Shown here: piece after piece, positions 9,623 through 18,068 of the stretch
How positions within the stretch are numbered: position 1 is the first letter of the stretch
How the letters are laid out: every line of letters begins with the position of its first letter
Assembly: GCA_016699715.1 (NCBI GenBank)
Contig: CP065007.1
Location: forward strand, 682,001 to 746,000
Source: Candidatus Competibacteraceae bacterium
GTDB lineage: Bacteria > Pseudomonadota > Gammaproteobacteria > Competibacterales > Competibacteraceae
Direction: 5' to 3'
DNA: 64,000 nt
The notes under the pieces: generated by a model
Seen by the model: only the letters and a program-made list of their open reading frames with translations
Database searches by the model: none
Told to the model about the DNA's origin: nothing
Position numbers and translations under genes: made by a program

Positions 9623-9923
9623 AAAAATGATTTTAACTAACTGTTCTATATTATTTAATAATTGAATTTGCGCCATGGCCGCGCATTGCGGCGGCGATGT
9701 CCACCGGGAGACAGGAGCACCAGTATAGCATCCAGCCCACCGCTCGAAATGTTGGCCCGTGGGCGGACCTGGTCTTCACCGAATGACCATGCCAAGGGTC
9801 CAGCAGCTTGTCTATGCGCCGCCCCGATCCATCGCCCGGCACCAGCGCCTCATCCTGATCCAGATTGTTGTGGAGCGCTCGCTTGGCCGACATGCTCGTG
9901 GCCGTGGTCTGGCCCGGCGGTGA
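9623..9923. other. Intergenic stretch with no confident gene
   Basis: About 300 bp between xthA and the DUF262 gene. A minus-strand frame reads SAKRALHNNLDQDEAL, faintly like a C-terminal piece of a type I restriction subunit, but it is short and its continuation is not recognisable. The base next to xthA is AT-rich (runs of A and T at 9624-9665) and may hold its promoter. Nothing else is supported. Confidence 0.4.
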
Positions 9924-11876
9924 TCATGCGGTTGCGCTCGCTACGAGAATCTCCGCCTCCACATACCGCTTGAACGCCTCAATGGCTGTGAAGCACCGGA
10001 ATCCGGCCTGGCTGGCGATAGCCAGGGTCTCGTTGCTTTCGTTCAGCAGAACCGCGACCGGTTGGCTTAGTTCCTCCTGGATACCATTGGGCCAAGCCAA
10101 ATCGAAAATGGCTTTCTGCTCGCCAGTCGCGGCATTGGCGAAATCGTAGGCCAGCACACCGCGAGGCAGGTCATGCGCTTCCATCCAGGCATTAATCGTT
10201 TCGAGTTCTGCCTCCTCGGTCTCGCTGGCGATATCGTTACCGACGGAAACACTGGCGGGCGCTGTCGCCGCGGGGCCAGCCAGCCAGCGCGTGTCGCCGT
10301 GAAGCAGTTCTTCCATCCGTTGGTTGACTTCCGCGGCGAGTAACGCCTTGCGGGCTTCAAGGAATTCCAGGTAGTTCTCGATTTTCCAGAGCGCCGGGTC
10401 GGTGGGAATCCACTGAGAGGCCAAGGCGCCGGGGTGTGCCTTTTCGACCGTCACAAAATACTGCTCCGGCAAGCGGGCGCTGATGTCGAGATTCGTATCC
10501 TTGGTTAGAAAGCAAAAATTACCCAAGGCATTGACCTCCGGGCGCTTGAAGTTGCGTTTGTAGAGTTGCGCCTTCGGAAAAATATGATGTACTTCCAATC
10601 GGCTCATCTTGCCGAGGAGACAAGCCTTGAGCGGCAGGCCGGTGCCCCAATCTCGCGCTTCGCCCATGCGCGTGAGCAGGTAGAGTATCGGGTAGAACCG
10701 AGCACCAAGGCTCCAGCCGGTGAAGTGGCCCGGTTCGACCCGCAGACCGCCATGCCATAGCCGCAACTGCTCCAGCAATCGGTCGAGCCCACCGCCAATC
10801 CCTTCCAGCGCGGCCAAATCCTGGTCGATAAAGGACTCGGTCGAGCCTGAAAATCGACCCCACATTCCCGCCTGTACGAACCAAAACAGCAGCTTATCGC
10901 GTTCCTTTTCGCCGAGCGGCCCGGTGCGCCGGTCGAGGTATCGCACCATCACGGGTACGCCGAAGCGGCCGAAGAACACTTGGTCATGGTCGAGTCCCAG
11001 GCGCCCACCGATCAGGTTCAGACAGGTGTCGATGTGCTTGTTAGCCCGTTTCAGACTGTTCTGAACCTCCTCCGCGCTCTTCTCGTGTAGGTACTGAAAT
11101 TTGGCCTCACCGGTGAGTACGGTGTTCACCGAGCGGAGTAGCCAGTCGAGGTTGAAGTGATAATCGGCCTTGGCCCACTCCTTGAGTTTCGCCTTCATGG
11201 TGTCGCGGGCCTCGGGCCAGTCGGCGCAAATCTTTGCCAAGGCGAGATCACCCTTCGAGAGCTTGGTGCCACCGCTGTTCACTTGGTTGAAGATATCCAC
11301 AACGACATCCAGCGTCTTGTCGGCACCGGTGACCTCCTCAATGTGAAGATCGATATCCGTGATGCCGAGTAGGCGGCTCAATCGACCCACGTAGTCCCCG
11401 ACTCTGACGACGAGTTCGGATTGCGCGCTCAGGCGGGCCACGAATTCGCCCAGCCCAGCATGACCTTTTTGCATTAATTCGGTGACATCGATCCAAAGCG
11501 GGTCGTCCTGCATCTTCATCGATTGGTAAAAGGCAAAGGTTTCCGAGTCGAGGTGGAAGCGCAGGGTAGAGAACGCTTGGGCATTGCCATCGAAAAACTT
11601 TGGTGGCTTGCCACGTACCACACCGTAAAGCGAGGTGATGCGTTGCTGGCCGTCGAGCAGTAGCTTTATCACTCCAGTGGCCAGCGGCCCATCGCCGCGA
11701 TGCGTGGCCGTCTTGGATTCCGTTGCCCAGACCAGTAGACCGCCCACTGGATGGCGGCGGTAGAGCGAGGTGAACAGCCCACGGACCTGATCGCGGTTCC
11801 ATACATAGCCGCGTTGGAATTCCGGCAGCGCCATGTGCCCGCTGTCGATATGGTCGAGAATGGTGGAGATTTTCAT
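9924..11876 (-). CDS. DUF262/DUF1524 protein, GmrSD-like (putative defence nuclease)
   Basis: About 650 residues with the two-part architecture of GmrSD-type modification-dependent restriction proteins. The N-terminal DUF262 region has LPEFQRGYVWNRDQVRGLF and LLDGQQRITSLYG, a ParB/Srx-like nucleotide-binding fold. The DUF1524 HNH-type region follows with EVHHIFPKAQLYKRNF and NALGNFCFLTKDTN. An extra C-terminal region of about 130 residues follows. The ATG at 11876 is chosen because AGGGAAG precedes it and it opens with the conserved MKISTILDHIDSG. A GTG further upstream is the alternative. It stands alone, with no methylase or other restriction gene nearby, as expected of a type IV or single-gene anti-phage system. 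Function in this organism is inferred from the family only. Confidence 0.8.
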   Translation of the reverse strand: MKISTILDHIDSGHMALPEFQRGYVWNRDQVRGLFTSLYRRHPVGGLLVWATESKTATHRGDGPLATGVIKLLLDGQQRITSLYGVVRGKPPKFFDGNAQAFSTLRFHLDSETFAFYQSMKMQDDPLWIDVTELMQKGHAGLGEFVARLSAQSELVVRVGDYVGRLSRLLGITDIDLHIEEVTGADKTLDVVVDIFNQVNSGGTKLSKGDLALAKICADWPEARDTMKAKLKEWAKADYHFNLDWLLRSVNTVLTGEAKFQYLHEKSAEEVQNSLKRANKHIDTCLNLIGGRLGLDHDQVFFGRFGVPVMVRYLDRRTGPLGEKERDKLLFWFVQAGMWGRFSGSTESFIDQDLAALEGIGGGLDRLLEQLRLWHGGLRVEPGHFTGWSLGARFYPILYLLTRMGEARDWGTGLPLKACLLGKMSRLEVHHIFPKAQLYKRNFKRPEVNALGNFCFLTKDTNLDISARLPEQYFVTVEKAHPGALASQWIPTDPALWKIENYLEFLEARKALLAAEVNQRMEELLHGDTRWLAGPAATAPASVSVGNDIASETEEAELETINAWMEAHDLPRGVLAYDFANAATGEQKAIFDLAWPNGIQEELSQPVAVLLNESNETLAIASQAGFRCFTAIEAFKRYVEAEILVASATA

Positions 11877-12295
11877 GTCGTGGGCTTCCCTTACTGTTGT
11901 TTTGAGCTGGATACTCAAAAATTGCACAAAAACGTCTCTTATACCGGGGTGCGCTCATGCCGCCGCGCGGTTGGTCGCGAGATTTTCCAGAGAGGGCGGT
12001 ACGGTTCGCTTGTCTTGATGACCATGAGGATTGCGTGAACTCTGAACCCGACCCGCGATAGAGTACGAAAAAGCACAATGAAAAAGCACAAAAATGAGGC
12101 TTATGAATCTGGCTGTGCCAGTAAACCAACAGAAGCCGAAATCCCGGCGGCCAACACTCGGTATTCGCGCGGCGGGGTTGAAGAGATGGGAACACACGAA
12201 AACGGATAGCGCATAATCTTGATTCGACCCGCCGGCCGTCCACCAGACGGCTCGACTCACCAAGCGCACCTTCGTTACAGGATTGCCAACTTGAT
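11877..12295. other. Intergenic region without a recognised gene
   Basis: About 420 bp between the divergently oriented DUF262 gene and the DUF3301 gene. It must contain both promoters. AT-rich segments at 11895-11945 and 12060-12110 are candidates, but I cannot assign -35/-10 boxes with confidence. A GC-rich inverted segment (gccggccgtc...gacggc) is centred near 12240. The open frames here do not resemble known proteins. Confidence 0.4.
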
Positions 12296-12619
12296 ATGAG
12301 CTTTACAACGCTGATCGGCATACTCGCGGTGATGGGAGTTGGCCTATGGTTCTGGCGCGACAGTCTCGGCGCCCGCGAACAGGCGCGCACCGCCAGTTCC
12401 CGCGCCTGCCGGCAGAGTAACGTGCAGTTGTTGGACGATACCGTGGCGCTGGAGCGATTGTGGCTGCGGCGCGACCACGATGGCCGGCTCAAGCTGGAGC
12501 GGTTGTACGTGTTCGAGTTCACCGATACCGGTCAGCGCCGCCAGGTCGGCAGCGTGTTGCTGGTCGGCTGGCGGGTGGAAGTGCTGCACATGGAGGGCGG
12601 CGACCTGCTGCTGCCCTGA
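12296..12619 (+). CDS. DUF3301 family single-pass membrane protein
   Basis: A 107-residue protein matching the DUF3301 pattern of gammaproteobacteria. An N-terminal membrane helix (TLIGILAVMGVGLWFW) is followed by the conserved DSLGAREQA and CRQSNVQLLDDTVALERLWLRRD, then a small beta-rich domain (LKLERLYVFEFTDTGQRR) ending in a hydrophobic VLLVGWRVEVLHME. Likely anchored in the inner membrane with the rest in the cytoplasm. No function is known for the family. It is convergent with the membrane protein gene that ends at 12709. Confidence 0.8.
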   Translation: MSFTTLIGILAVMGVGLWFWRDSLGAREQARTASSRACRQSNVQLLDDTVALERLWLRRDHDGRLKLERLYVFEFTDTGQRRQVGSVLLVGWRVEVLHMEGGDLLLP

Positions 12620-12708
12620 GAGGCTCGCTCGGAAACGGGCGGACGTTTCAGGAACAAGGCAAGCCGGGATTGTGCGGGTGATCCTTGCGAGAATCGGCCA
12701 CCGTCGCC

Positions 12709-14031
12709 TCAGGTTCCCAGCAGCGCCGCATAAACCTGTAGCAGCGCGATGGCCGCCCCCAGGCATTTCAAGACATAGCCGGCGTTCCAGCGCAGGAAAG
12801 CGTAGCCGTCGATCCCATAGCGGCCCTGCATCATCAGGTGCAAGCCGGACAACGGGTTGGCCGGCACCCCGATGGCCCAGCTCATCAACAGGGTGATCGC
12901 CAGCAGGTTGGGCTCGGGATGCAGCGGCGCCAGCCAGACGCCGAAGCTGGCGATGGTGATGACCGGATGCACGCCCAGCGCGGCGGCGCCAACCATGACG
13001 AGCAGCAGCAGGCTGGCCTGCGGCGCTCCGAATCGCTCGAATGGCAGCCAATCCCCCAGCGTTCCGGTCAGGCTGATTAAACCCGCCGCCAGCACGCCCG
13101 CCGCCAGAAACAGCACCAACTCGTTGACCGTGCTGGCCAGGCCTTGCGTCACATGACCCTTGAGCGGGGAGCACGCCGCAAGTCCATGTTGCCCGACCAG
13201 GATCAGGATGGTCAGCAGCGGCGCGCTGAGGGCGATGATGGCCAGGATCGACCAGTCCGGCACCCAGGCGTGGACAGTCAGCACAATGAAAACCAGCAGG
13301 CCGGGAACCCACAATGTGCTGAAACGCATGGGGTAAGCGATGAACGGCGCGCCCAGCTTGGGATTTTCGGGATCGATGTCGCGGGCGGTCAGCCAGAGGG
13401 CGAGCGCGGCCATCGGCAGGCCCGCCAGCACGACCACACCCAGCCGCGCGCCTGGCGCGTAGGTCAGCGCGGCGGCCATGGCCGAAAAGAACGGTGACCA
13501 GAATGCCGCCGCCGCGAAGCCCCGCGTCAGCGCCAGCGCCCGGCGCTTGCCCAGCCGCCCGCGAGTGGCCATCCGGTCGCCCAAAATGACCACGGTGGAT
13601 AGATTGATCACCGCGCCGAACAGATGCACGCCGAGCAGGGTCCGCCATAAGGCTTTTCGACCACGCGGCGCGGGTTGCTCGGGATCTGCTCCGCCCGGTC
13701 GGGTCACCAGCCGCAGGAACGACACCGCCGCCAGCAGGCTGACCAGTCCCTGATTGCCGGCGAATATCGGGTTCATCTTGAATGGTGTGCCGTGCAGCGT
13801 GCCCCAGGCGATGCCCATGGTTCCGAGCCCGATCAGCCAGGCGCTTTGAATGCGCTGCCGCCGGCCCAGCCGGTAACTCAGCAGCAGGGCGGCGCTCCAA
13901 CCCAGCAGTCCGGCCGGGAGCAGCGACGCGCCCGGCGTGACCGAGGCGGCGATCATCAGCACCAGCAGGATGCCGGCCAAGGCGTCACGACGAGCGGGCG
14001 GCAGGATGGATGGAAAAGGGTGGTGTTGCAC
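12709..14031 (-). CDS. Polytopic membrane protein, possible transporter, unrecognised family
   Basis: A 440-residue, very hydrophobic protein with roughly twelve predicted membrane helices, for example AGILLVLMIAASVTPGA near the N-terminus and LFLAAGVLAAGLISLTG later. A motif-like segment MSWAIGVPANPLSGLHLMMQ precedes the last helices, and LGVHPVITIASFGVWLAPL resembles re-entrant or transport-site stretches of ArsB/NhaD/CitM-type permeases. I cannot place it in a named family. Gly/Pro-rich loops and a central cytoplasmic region (VTRPGGADPEQPAPRGRKAL) fit a secondary transporter of two halves. It is convergent with the DUF3301 gene and divergent from the lipoprotein gene. Confidence 0.6.
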   Translation of the reverse strand: MQHHPFPSILPPARRDALAGILLVLMIAASVTPGASLLPAGLLGWSAALLLSYRLGRRQRIQSAWLIGLGTMGIAWGTLHGTPFKMNPIFAGNQGLVSLLAAVSFLRLVTRPGGADPEQPAPRGRKALWRTLLGVHLFGAVINLSTVVILGDRMATRGRLGKRRALALTRGFAAAAFWSPFFSAMAAALTYAPGARLGVVVLAGLPMAALALWLTARDIDPENPKLGAPFIAYPMRFSTLWVPGLLVFIVLTVHAWVPDWSILAIIALSAPLLTILILVGQHGLAACSPLKGHVTQGLASTVNELVLFLAAGVLAAGLISLTGTLGDWLPFERFGAPQASLLLLVMVGAAALGVHPVITIASFGVWLAPLHPEPNLLAITLLMSWAIGVPANPLSGLHLMMQGRYGIDGYAFLRWNAGYVLKCLGAAIALLQVYAALLGT

Positions 14032-14162
14032 GGTGATGGGATAGGATGGCGGCGAGCAGTTCAGTCGCGATTCAGTGTCGCCGACTATGTTGACGGGTGG
14101 GTTTGGCTATAATGCCCGACCGATTTCAATTCGAACAATGCCGATGCGCGACGAGGTGGACG

Positions 14163-14633
14163 ATGCGATTGATGAAAACGACAGCGACGGTGGCGGTGGT
14201 GCTGGCGGCGGGCCTGGTGTTGAGCGGCTGTCCGGCCAGCATGTCCGGCGGTGCTTATAGCCGTGGTCAGGCCCGCGAGGCTCAGGATGTGCGCTTGGGC
14301 TATGTGGATAGCGTCCGTCAGGTGCTGATCGAAGGGACCAAGAGCGGCGTGGGCACGGTGGGCGGCGCGGCCTTGGGCGGCCTGGCCGGCAGCACCATCG
14401 GTCGGGGCAGGGGCCAGGTGGCCGGCGCCATCGGCGGTGCGGTGCTGGGTGGGCTGGCCGGTTCGGCGATCGAAGAGAACGCGACCCGGCAGCCGGGTCT
14501 GGAAATCACCGTCCAATTGGATAACGGCCGGATGCTGGCCGTTACCCAGGCCGCCGACGAGCCGTTTTATCCCGGCGACCGGGTGCGGGTATTAATCGGT
14601 TACGACGGCACGACCCGGGTGGCGCATTATTGA
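14163..14633 (+). CDS. Glycine-zipper outer-membrane lipoprotein (SlyB/Pcp-like)
   Basis: A 156-residue lipoprotein. The signal peptide MRLMKTTATVAVVLAAG runs into the lipobox LVLSGC with Cys23 as the lipidation site. A glycine-zipper region follows (VGGAALGGLAGSTIGRGRG and AIGGAVLGGLAGSAIEE), then a small beta domain ending in RVRVLIGYDGTTRVAHY, as in SlyB/Pcp. The start at 14163 follows GAGGTGGACG and gives a clean signal peptide. Frames further upstream would put 22 non-signal residues first. Probable role: outer-membrane integrity; the family is often PhoP- or stress-controlled in enterics, which cannot be judged here. Confidence 0.88.
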   Translation: MRLMKTTATVAVVLAAGLVLSGCPASMSGGAYSRGQAREAQDVRLGYVDSVRQVLIEGTKSGVGTVGGAALGGLAGSTIGRGRGQVAGAIGGAVLGGLAGSAIEENATRQPGLEITVQLDNGRMLAVTQAADEPFYPGDRVRVLIGYDGTTRVAHY

Positions 14634-14660
14634 AATGGTTTACCCGCGTTCGGACCTTTT

Positions 14661-14693
14661 CCCGTCACGGGACAGAGCCGATGACGTGACGGG
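14661..14693. terminator. Hairpin between convergent genes
   Basis: Inverted repeat CCCGTCACG / CGTGACGGG (9 bp, 15-nt loop) between the lipoprotein gene and the convergent gene ending at 14715. It could serve as a bidirectional terminator, but no strong T-run follows on either side. Confidence 0.5.
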
Positions 14694-14714
14694 TTGTCGG
14701 CCGTTCCCACCCTG

Positions 14715-16004
14715 CTAATGCAGCCGCTCCGTTGATGCCGGTAGATCGGCGATGGTCGCGGCCCGCAAATTTCGCCCGCTTTCCGAGTACAGCAGCTGGT
14801 CTGGATGCAGGACCTGTCGCTCGGTATCCTGTTCGTTGCAGCGCTGGATCAGCCGGTCGATGATCGCATTCAAGCCCTGCGGCCGCAGCGGGTAGTGATG
14901 CTCCAGCCGCAGCAATTGCCCATGGTCGTCCAGGGTGGTGACCGTATAGGCCAAGGTGCCTAGCTCCGGGTCGGCCTGATTGGTGATCGACATCCGCTGT
15001 TCCGGGCGCTCGCTGTCGTTCTGGAAAATCGCCTCGACCAGATAATCCCCCGACAGGCAGGGAATTTCCCGCAATGCCGCCTTCGCCGCCTCGCCGTCCA
15101 CGGCGGCCAGCGTTTCCTCCAGTCGCGGGTTGGCCAGCACCCAGCGCACATGCAGTCCGTAGGCTTCCAAGGCCAGTGCATATTGCCGTTGCAAGCGCGC
15201 CCAGCCTCGGTAACCTTCCCTCAGCCCGACCGCCGGCAGGGAACGGCCCGGCCCGAACTGCGCCCAGTCGTCGAAGGTGTAGAACAGGGTATGGGCGTGA
15301 TCGCCGGCCACCAGGAAGCGGTTACCGCCGTCCAGGGTCGCGGAACGGACGCCGGGCCGCTCGAACCAGGACTGCTCCAGCAACTCCCACAGCGGCAGCA
15401 GACCGTTGCCATCCAGTTGTACCCGCAACAGAGCGCACAGGTCGCCAACGGTGGCGTAGGACAGATTCATCGCCGTCAGCCCGAACGCCTGCTGGACCGC
15501 CTCGCGCGTGGCTTGCGAGGTTTCGCCATTTTGCAGCAGGGTATCCTCCATGACGCGCGCCAACCGGGCGATGTCGTCGCCCGGACCGACGAAGCAGAAC
15601 GGCAGCAACAGCAAGGGACCCGAGCCGGGCTGGCGTCGCGGGTTGATGTCGGCCACCGGGAAATGGCCACGGTCGCTACCCAGGGCGATCAGGCGGGGTT
15701 TGAAAGTCCGGTCGCGGTCGCTGCCGCTGTACAATTCGCTTAAGACACCGATCAAGGGAAAGCCGGGGCGGAGAATTTCAGTCTGATCGTATAGCGCCCC
15801 CGGCAGAATCAGCCCCAAATGATGGATGCCGTCAAGAATGCGGTCCAGATCCTTGGCGAGATGGCCAGCCAGAGCGGTAGCGGCCGCCACGCTCAGCGGC
15901 TCGGGCGGTACGCCGGTGAAATCGGGCCGTTGCGGGTCCAGTTCGAGCGCCAGCAAGCCGGCGTAGTGGCTGATTTCGTTCGATGCGGTAGGGGTTGTGG
16001 CCAC
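14715..16004 (-). CDS. Conserved hypothetical protein, 429 aa
   Basis: A soluble protein of 429 residues that I do not recognise. It has no signal peptide or membrane helix. Features are an N-terminal helical part (AATALAGHLAKDLDRILDGI), a segment with LYSGSDRDRTFKPRLIALGSDRG, and a C-terminal mixed alpha/beta region including NQADPELGTLAYTVTTLDDH. Codon use and GC content match the flanking genes and the frame is open throughout, so it is a real gene. It is divergent from mcd with a 339-bp shared upstream region, but nothing links it functionally to the EMC genes. Confidence 0.6.
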   Translation of the reverse strand: MATTPTASNEISHYAGLLALELDPQRPDFTGVPPEPLSVAAATALAGHLAKDLDRILDGIHHLGLILPGALYDQTEILRPGFPLIGVLSELYSGSDRDRTFKPRLIALGSDRGHFPVADINPRRQPGSGPLLLLPFCFVGPGDDIARLARVMEDTLLQNGETSQATREAVQQAFGLTAMNLSYATVGDLCALLRVQLDGNGLLPLWELLEQSWFERPGVRSATLDGGNRFLVAGDHAHTLFYTFDDWAQFGPGRSLPAVGLREGYRGWARLQRQYALALEAYGLHVRWVLANPRLEETLAAVDGEAAKAALREIPCLSGDYLVEAIFQNDSERPEQRMSITNQADPELGTLAYTVTTLDDHGQLLRLEHHYPLRPQGLNAIIDRLIQRCNEQDTERQVLHPDQLLYSESGRNLRAATIADLPASTERLH

Positions 16005-16343
16005 GATGGGTCCCTATGCGGTGCGGCGCCGCGCCGGAATTTCGGAAGCGCCGGCCATAGATGATGGGATGGGTGATCGGGGAGGAATCAGGGTCATGCC
16101 CCGGCCCCGGGAATTTCGGATTATAAGGGATAATCGTCGGTGGACTGACCCACTTGCGCCAGAACCGGAAAAACGGTTCACAACGGTCGCTTTCAAAGTG
16201 CAAGCGACCGATTTCCGCCGGAATTTTTTGCCGCCGCATCGGTTCAAACCGTGTGCTCCGAGCGATTTTCCCTTACACTTCGCGGTTAGAGCTTACTAAA
16301 TTTATGGTTTTCGCGAATAACCGTCATCAGATGAGGTAAACCC
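16005..16343. promoter_or_regulatory. Divergent intergenic region upstream of mcd
   Basis: A 339-bp gap between the divergent hypothetical gene and mcd. It holds no credible ORF. It includes an imperfect dyad around 16165-16210 (accgg...ccggt-type elements and gcgaccg repeats) and an AT-rich stretch 16285-16330 just before the mcd ribosome-binding site (gatgaggt, 7 nt from ATG). It is the only place for the promoter of the mcd-mch pair; exact boxes cannot be assigned by eye. Confidence 0.45.
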
Positions 16344-18065
16344 ATGTCCGCACCGATCCAGAATCCGGCAGAGCAGTTGCAGCAGGCCGCCCTGGCGCTC
16401 TCCGCCGTCCAGAAAGCGCTCGACTTCGCGTTGGCGGATCTCAAGGAACGGACCCAGAAAGCCGATGGCAAAGTATCCGCCGCGCTGCTCGACCAACACC
16501 AACTGGTGAGCTACGACCTGGCGTTGTCCTGTGCGGAAGTGACCGGTGCCCGCTTCATGCTCGATTACGCCAAGCGGGCGCGCGTGGCCGGTGGCGGTTC
16601 GACCGGCGAGGCGATCCTGGAAGAGCGGTTCGCGTTGCTGTTCGCCGCCGAGGCTCTACAGAGCGTCCGCAACCGTTTGAGCGCCCGCCCGGCCGATTTC
16701 GGCCTGAACGACCATTGGCTGAACGCCACCGTGGATCATCCGGCGGTGCGTGGGTTCTGCCTGGCGCAACTGCCGTCGACCACGCTCGCCGACCTGGGGC
16801 AGCGGGTTCGCAGCCAGGATGGCGTGACCGGCGCCTATCTGTTGGACGACCATCACGAGATGATGCGCGACACCTTCCGCCGGGTGGCCGAGGAAGTGGT
16901 GATGCCGCTGGCGGAGGAGATCCACCGCCACGATCTCGATATTCCCGACACCATCATCGATCAGGTCCGGGAAATGGGTTGCTTCGGCATTTCCATTCCG
17001 GAACGCTTCGGTGGCATTCAGAGCGACGAGCAGGAAGACAATCTGGGCATGATCGTGGTGACCGAGGAACTGACCCGCGGTTCGCTGGGCGCCGCCGGCA
17101 GCCTGATTACCCGGCCCGAGATTCTGTCCAAGGCGCTGCTCAAGGGTGGCACCGAGGAACAGAAAGAGAAATGGTTGCCGCAACTGGCTTCCGGCGATCT
17201 GTTGTGCGCGGTGGCGGTGACCGAACCCAACTACGGTTCCGACGTGGCCAACATGCGGCTGAAAGCCACCCGGACCGAGGGCGGCTGGCTGCTGAACGGC
17301 GCCAAGACCTGGTGTACCTTCGGCGGTAAAGCCGGGGTGCTGCTGATTCTGGCCCGCACCAACCCCGACATTTCCATCGGCCATCGCGGCCTGTCGATGT
17401 TCCTGCTGGAGAAGCCGACTTATCCTGGTCATTCCTTCGAATTTACTCAGGAAAGCGGCGGCAAGTTGACCGGCAAGGCGATTTCCACCATCGGCTATCG
17501 CGGGATGCACTCCTTCGACCTGTTTTTCGACAACGTCTTTGTCCCGGACGAAAACATGCTGGGCGGACCGAAAGGCGAGGGCAAGGGCTTCTATTTCACC
17601 ATGGCCGGTTTTTCCGGCGGCCGCATTCAAACCGCCGCTCGGGCGGTGGGTGTCATGCAGGCGGCCTACGAACGGGCGCTGAGCTATGCCCAGGAACGGG
17701 TGGTGTTCGGCTATCCCATCGGCGACTACCCGTTGACCCAGATCAAGCTGGCGCGGATGGCGACTTATCTGGCGGTCAGCCGCCAGTTCACCTACTCGGT
17801 GGGCCGGCTAATGGATCAGGGCAAGGGCGATATGGAAGCCAGCATGGTCAAGTTTTTCACCTGCAAAACCGCCGAGTGGGTGACCCGCGAAGCCTTGCAG
17901 ATTCACGGTGGCATGGGTTACGCCGAAGAAATGCCGGTCAGCCGCTATTTCATCGATGCGCGGGTGCTGTCGATCTTCGAAGGCGCCGAGGAAACCCTGG
18001 CTTTGAAGGTGATTGCCCGTTCGCTGGTGGACAACGCCAAGACCAAAGCGGAAGTGGAGGGTTGA
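16344..18065 (+). CDS. mcd: (2S)-methylsuccinyl-CoA dehydrogenase
   Basis: FAD-dependent acyl-CoA dehydrogenase of the ethylmalonyl-CoA pathway, oxidising methylsuccinyl-CoA to mesaconyl-CoA and passing electrons to ETF. The 573-residue length is typical of Mcd, which has a helical N-terminal extension of about 150 residues absent from ordinary acyl-CoA dehydrogenases (here residues 1-150, ending in TTLADLGQRVRSQDG). Core motifs follow: CFGISIPERFGG, CAVAVTEPNYGSDVANM, GAKTWCTFGGKAGVL (the WCTF segment is characteristic), GGRIQTAARAVGVMQAAYE and QIHGGMGYAEEMPVSRYF. mch starts 3 bp after its stop, supporting an operon and the assignment over isovaleryl- or glutaryl-CoA dehydrogenase. Confidence 0.92.
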   Translation: MSAPIQNPAEQLQQAALALSAVQKALDFALADLKERTQKADGKVSAALLDQHQLVSYDLALSCAEVTGARFMLDYAKRARVAGGGSTGEAILEERFALLFAAEALQSVRNRLSARPADFGLNDHWLNATVDHPAVRGFCLAQLPSTTLADLGQRVRSQDGVTGAYLLDDHHEMMRDTFRRVAEEVVMPLAEEIHRHDLDIPDTIIDQVREMGCFGISIPERFGGIQSDEQEDNLGMIVVTEELTRGSLGAAGSLITRPEILSKALLKGGTEEQKEKWLPQLASGDLLCAVAVTEPNYGSDVANMRLKATRTEGGWLLNGAKTWCTFGGKAGVLLILARTNPDISIGHRGLSMFLLEKPTYPGHSFEFTQESGGKLTGKAISTIGYRGMHSFDLFFDNVFVPDENMLGGPKGEGKGFYFTMAGFSGGRIQTAARAVGVMQAAYERALSYAQERVVFGYPIGDYPLTQIKLARMATYLAVSRQFTYSVGRLMDQGKGDMEASMVKFFTCKTAEWVTREALQIHGGMGYAEEMPVSRYFIDARVLSIFEGAEETLALKVIARSLVDNAKTKAEVEG

Positions 18066-18068
18066 GCC

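Noticed and set aside
9651..9893. Possible HsdR C-terminal remnant on the minus strand
   Set aside because: Only about ten residues (RALHNNLDQDEA) resemble the family; too short to support.
12344..13900. 518-codon open frame antisense and shifted to the membrane-protein gene region
   Set aside because: Arg/Gly/Pro-rich low-complexity translation; overlaps two better supported genes.
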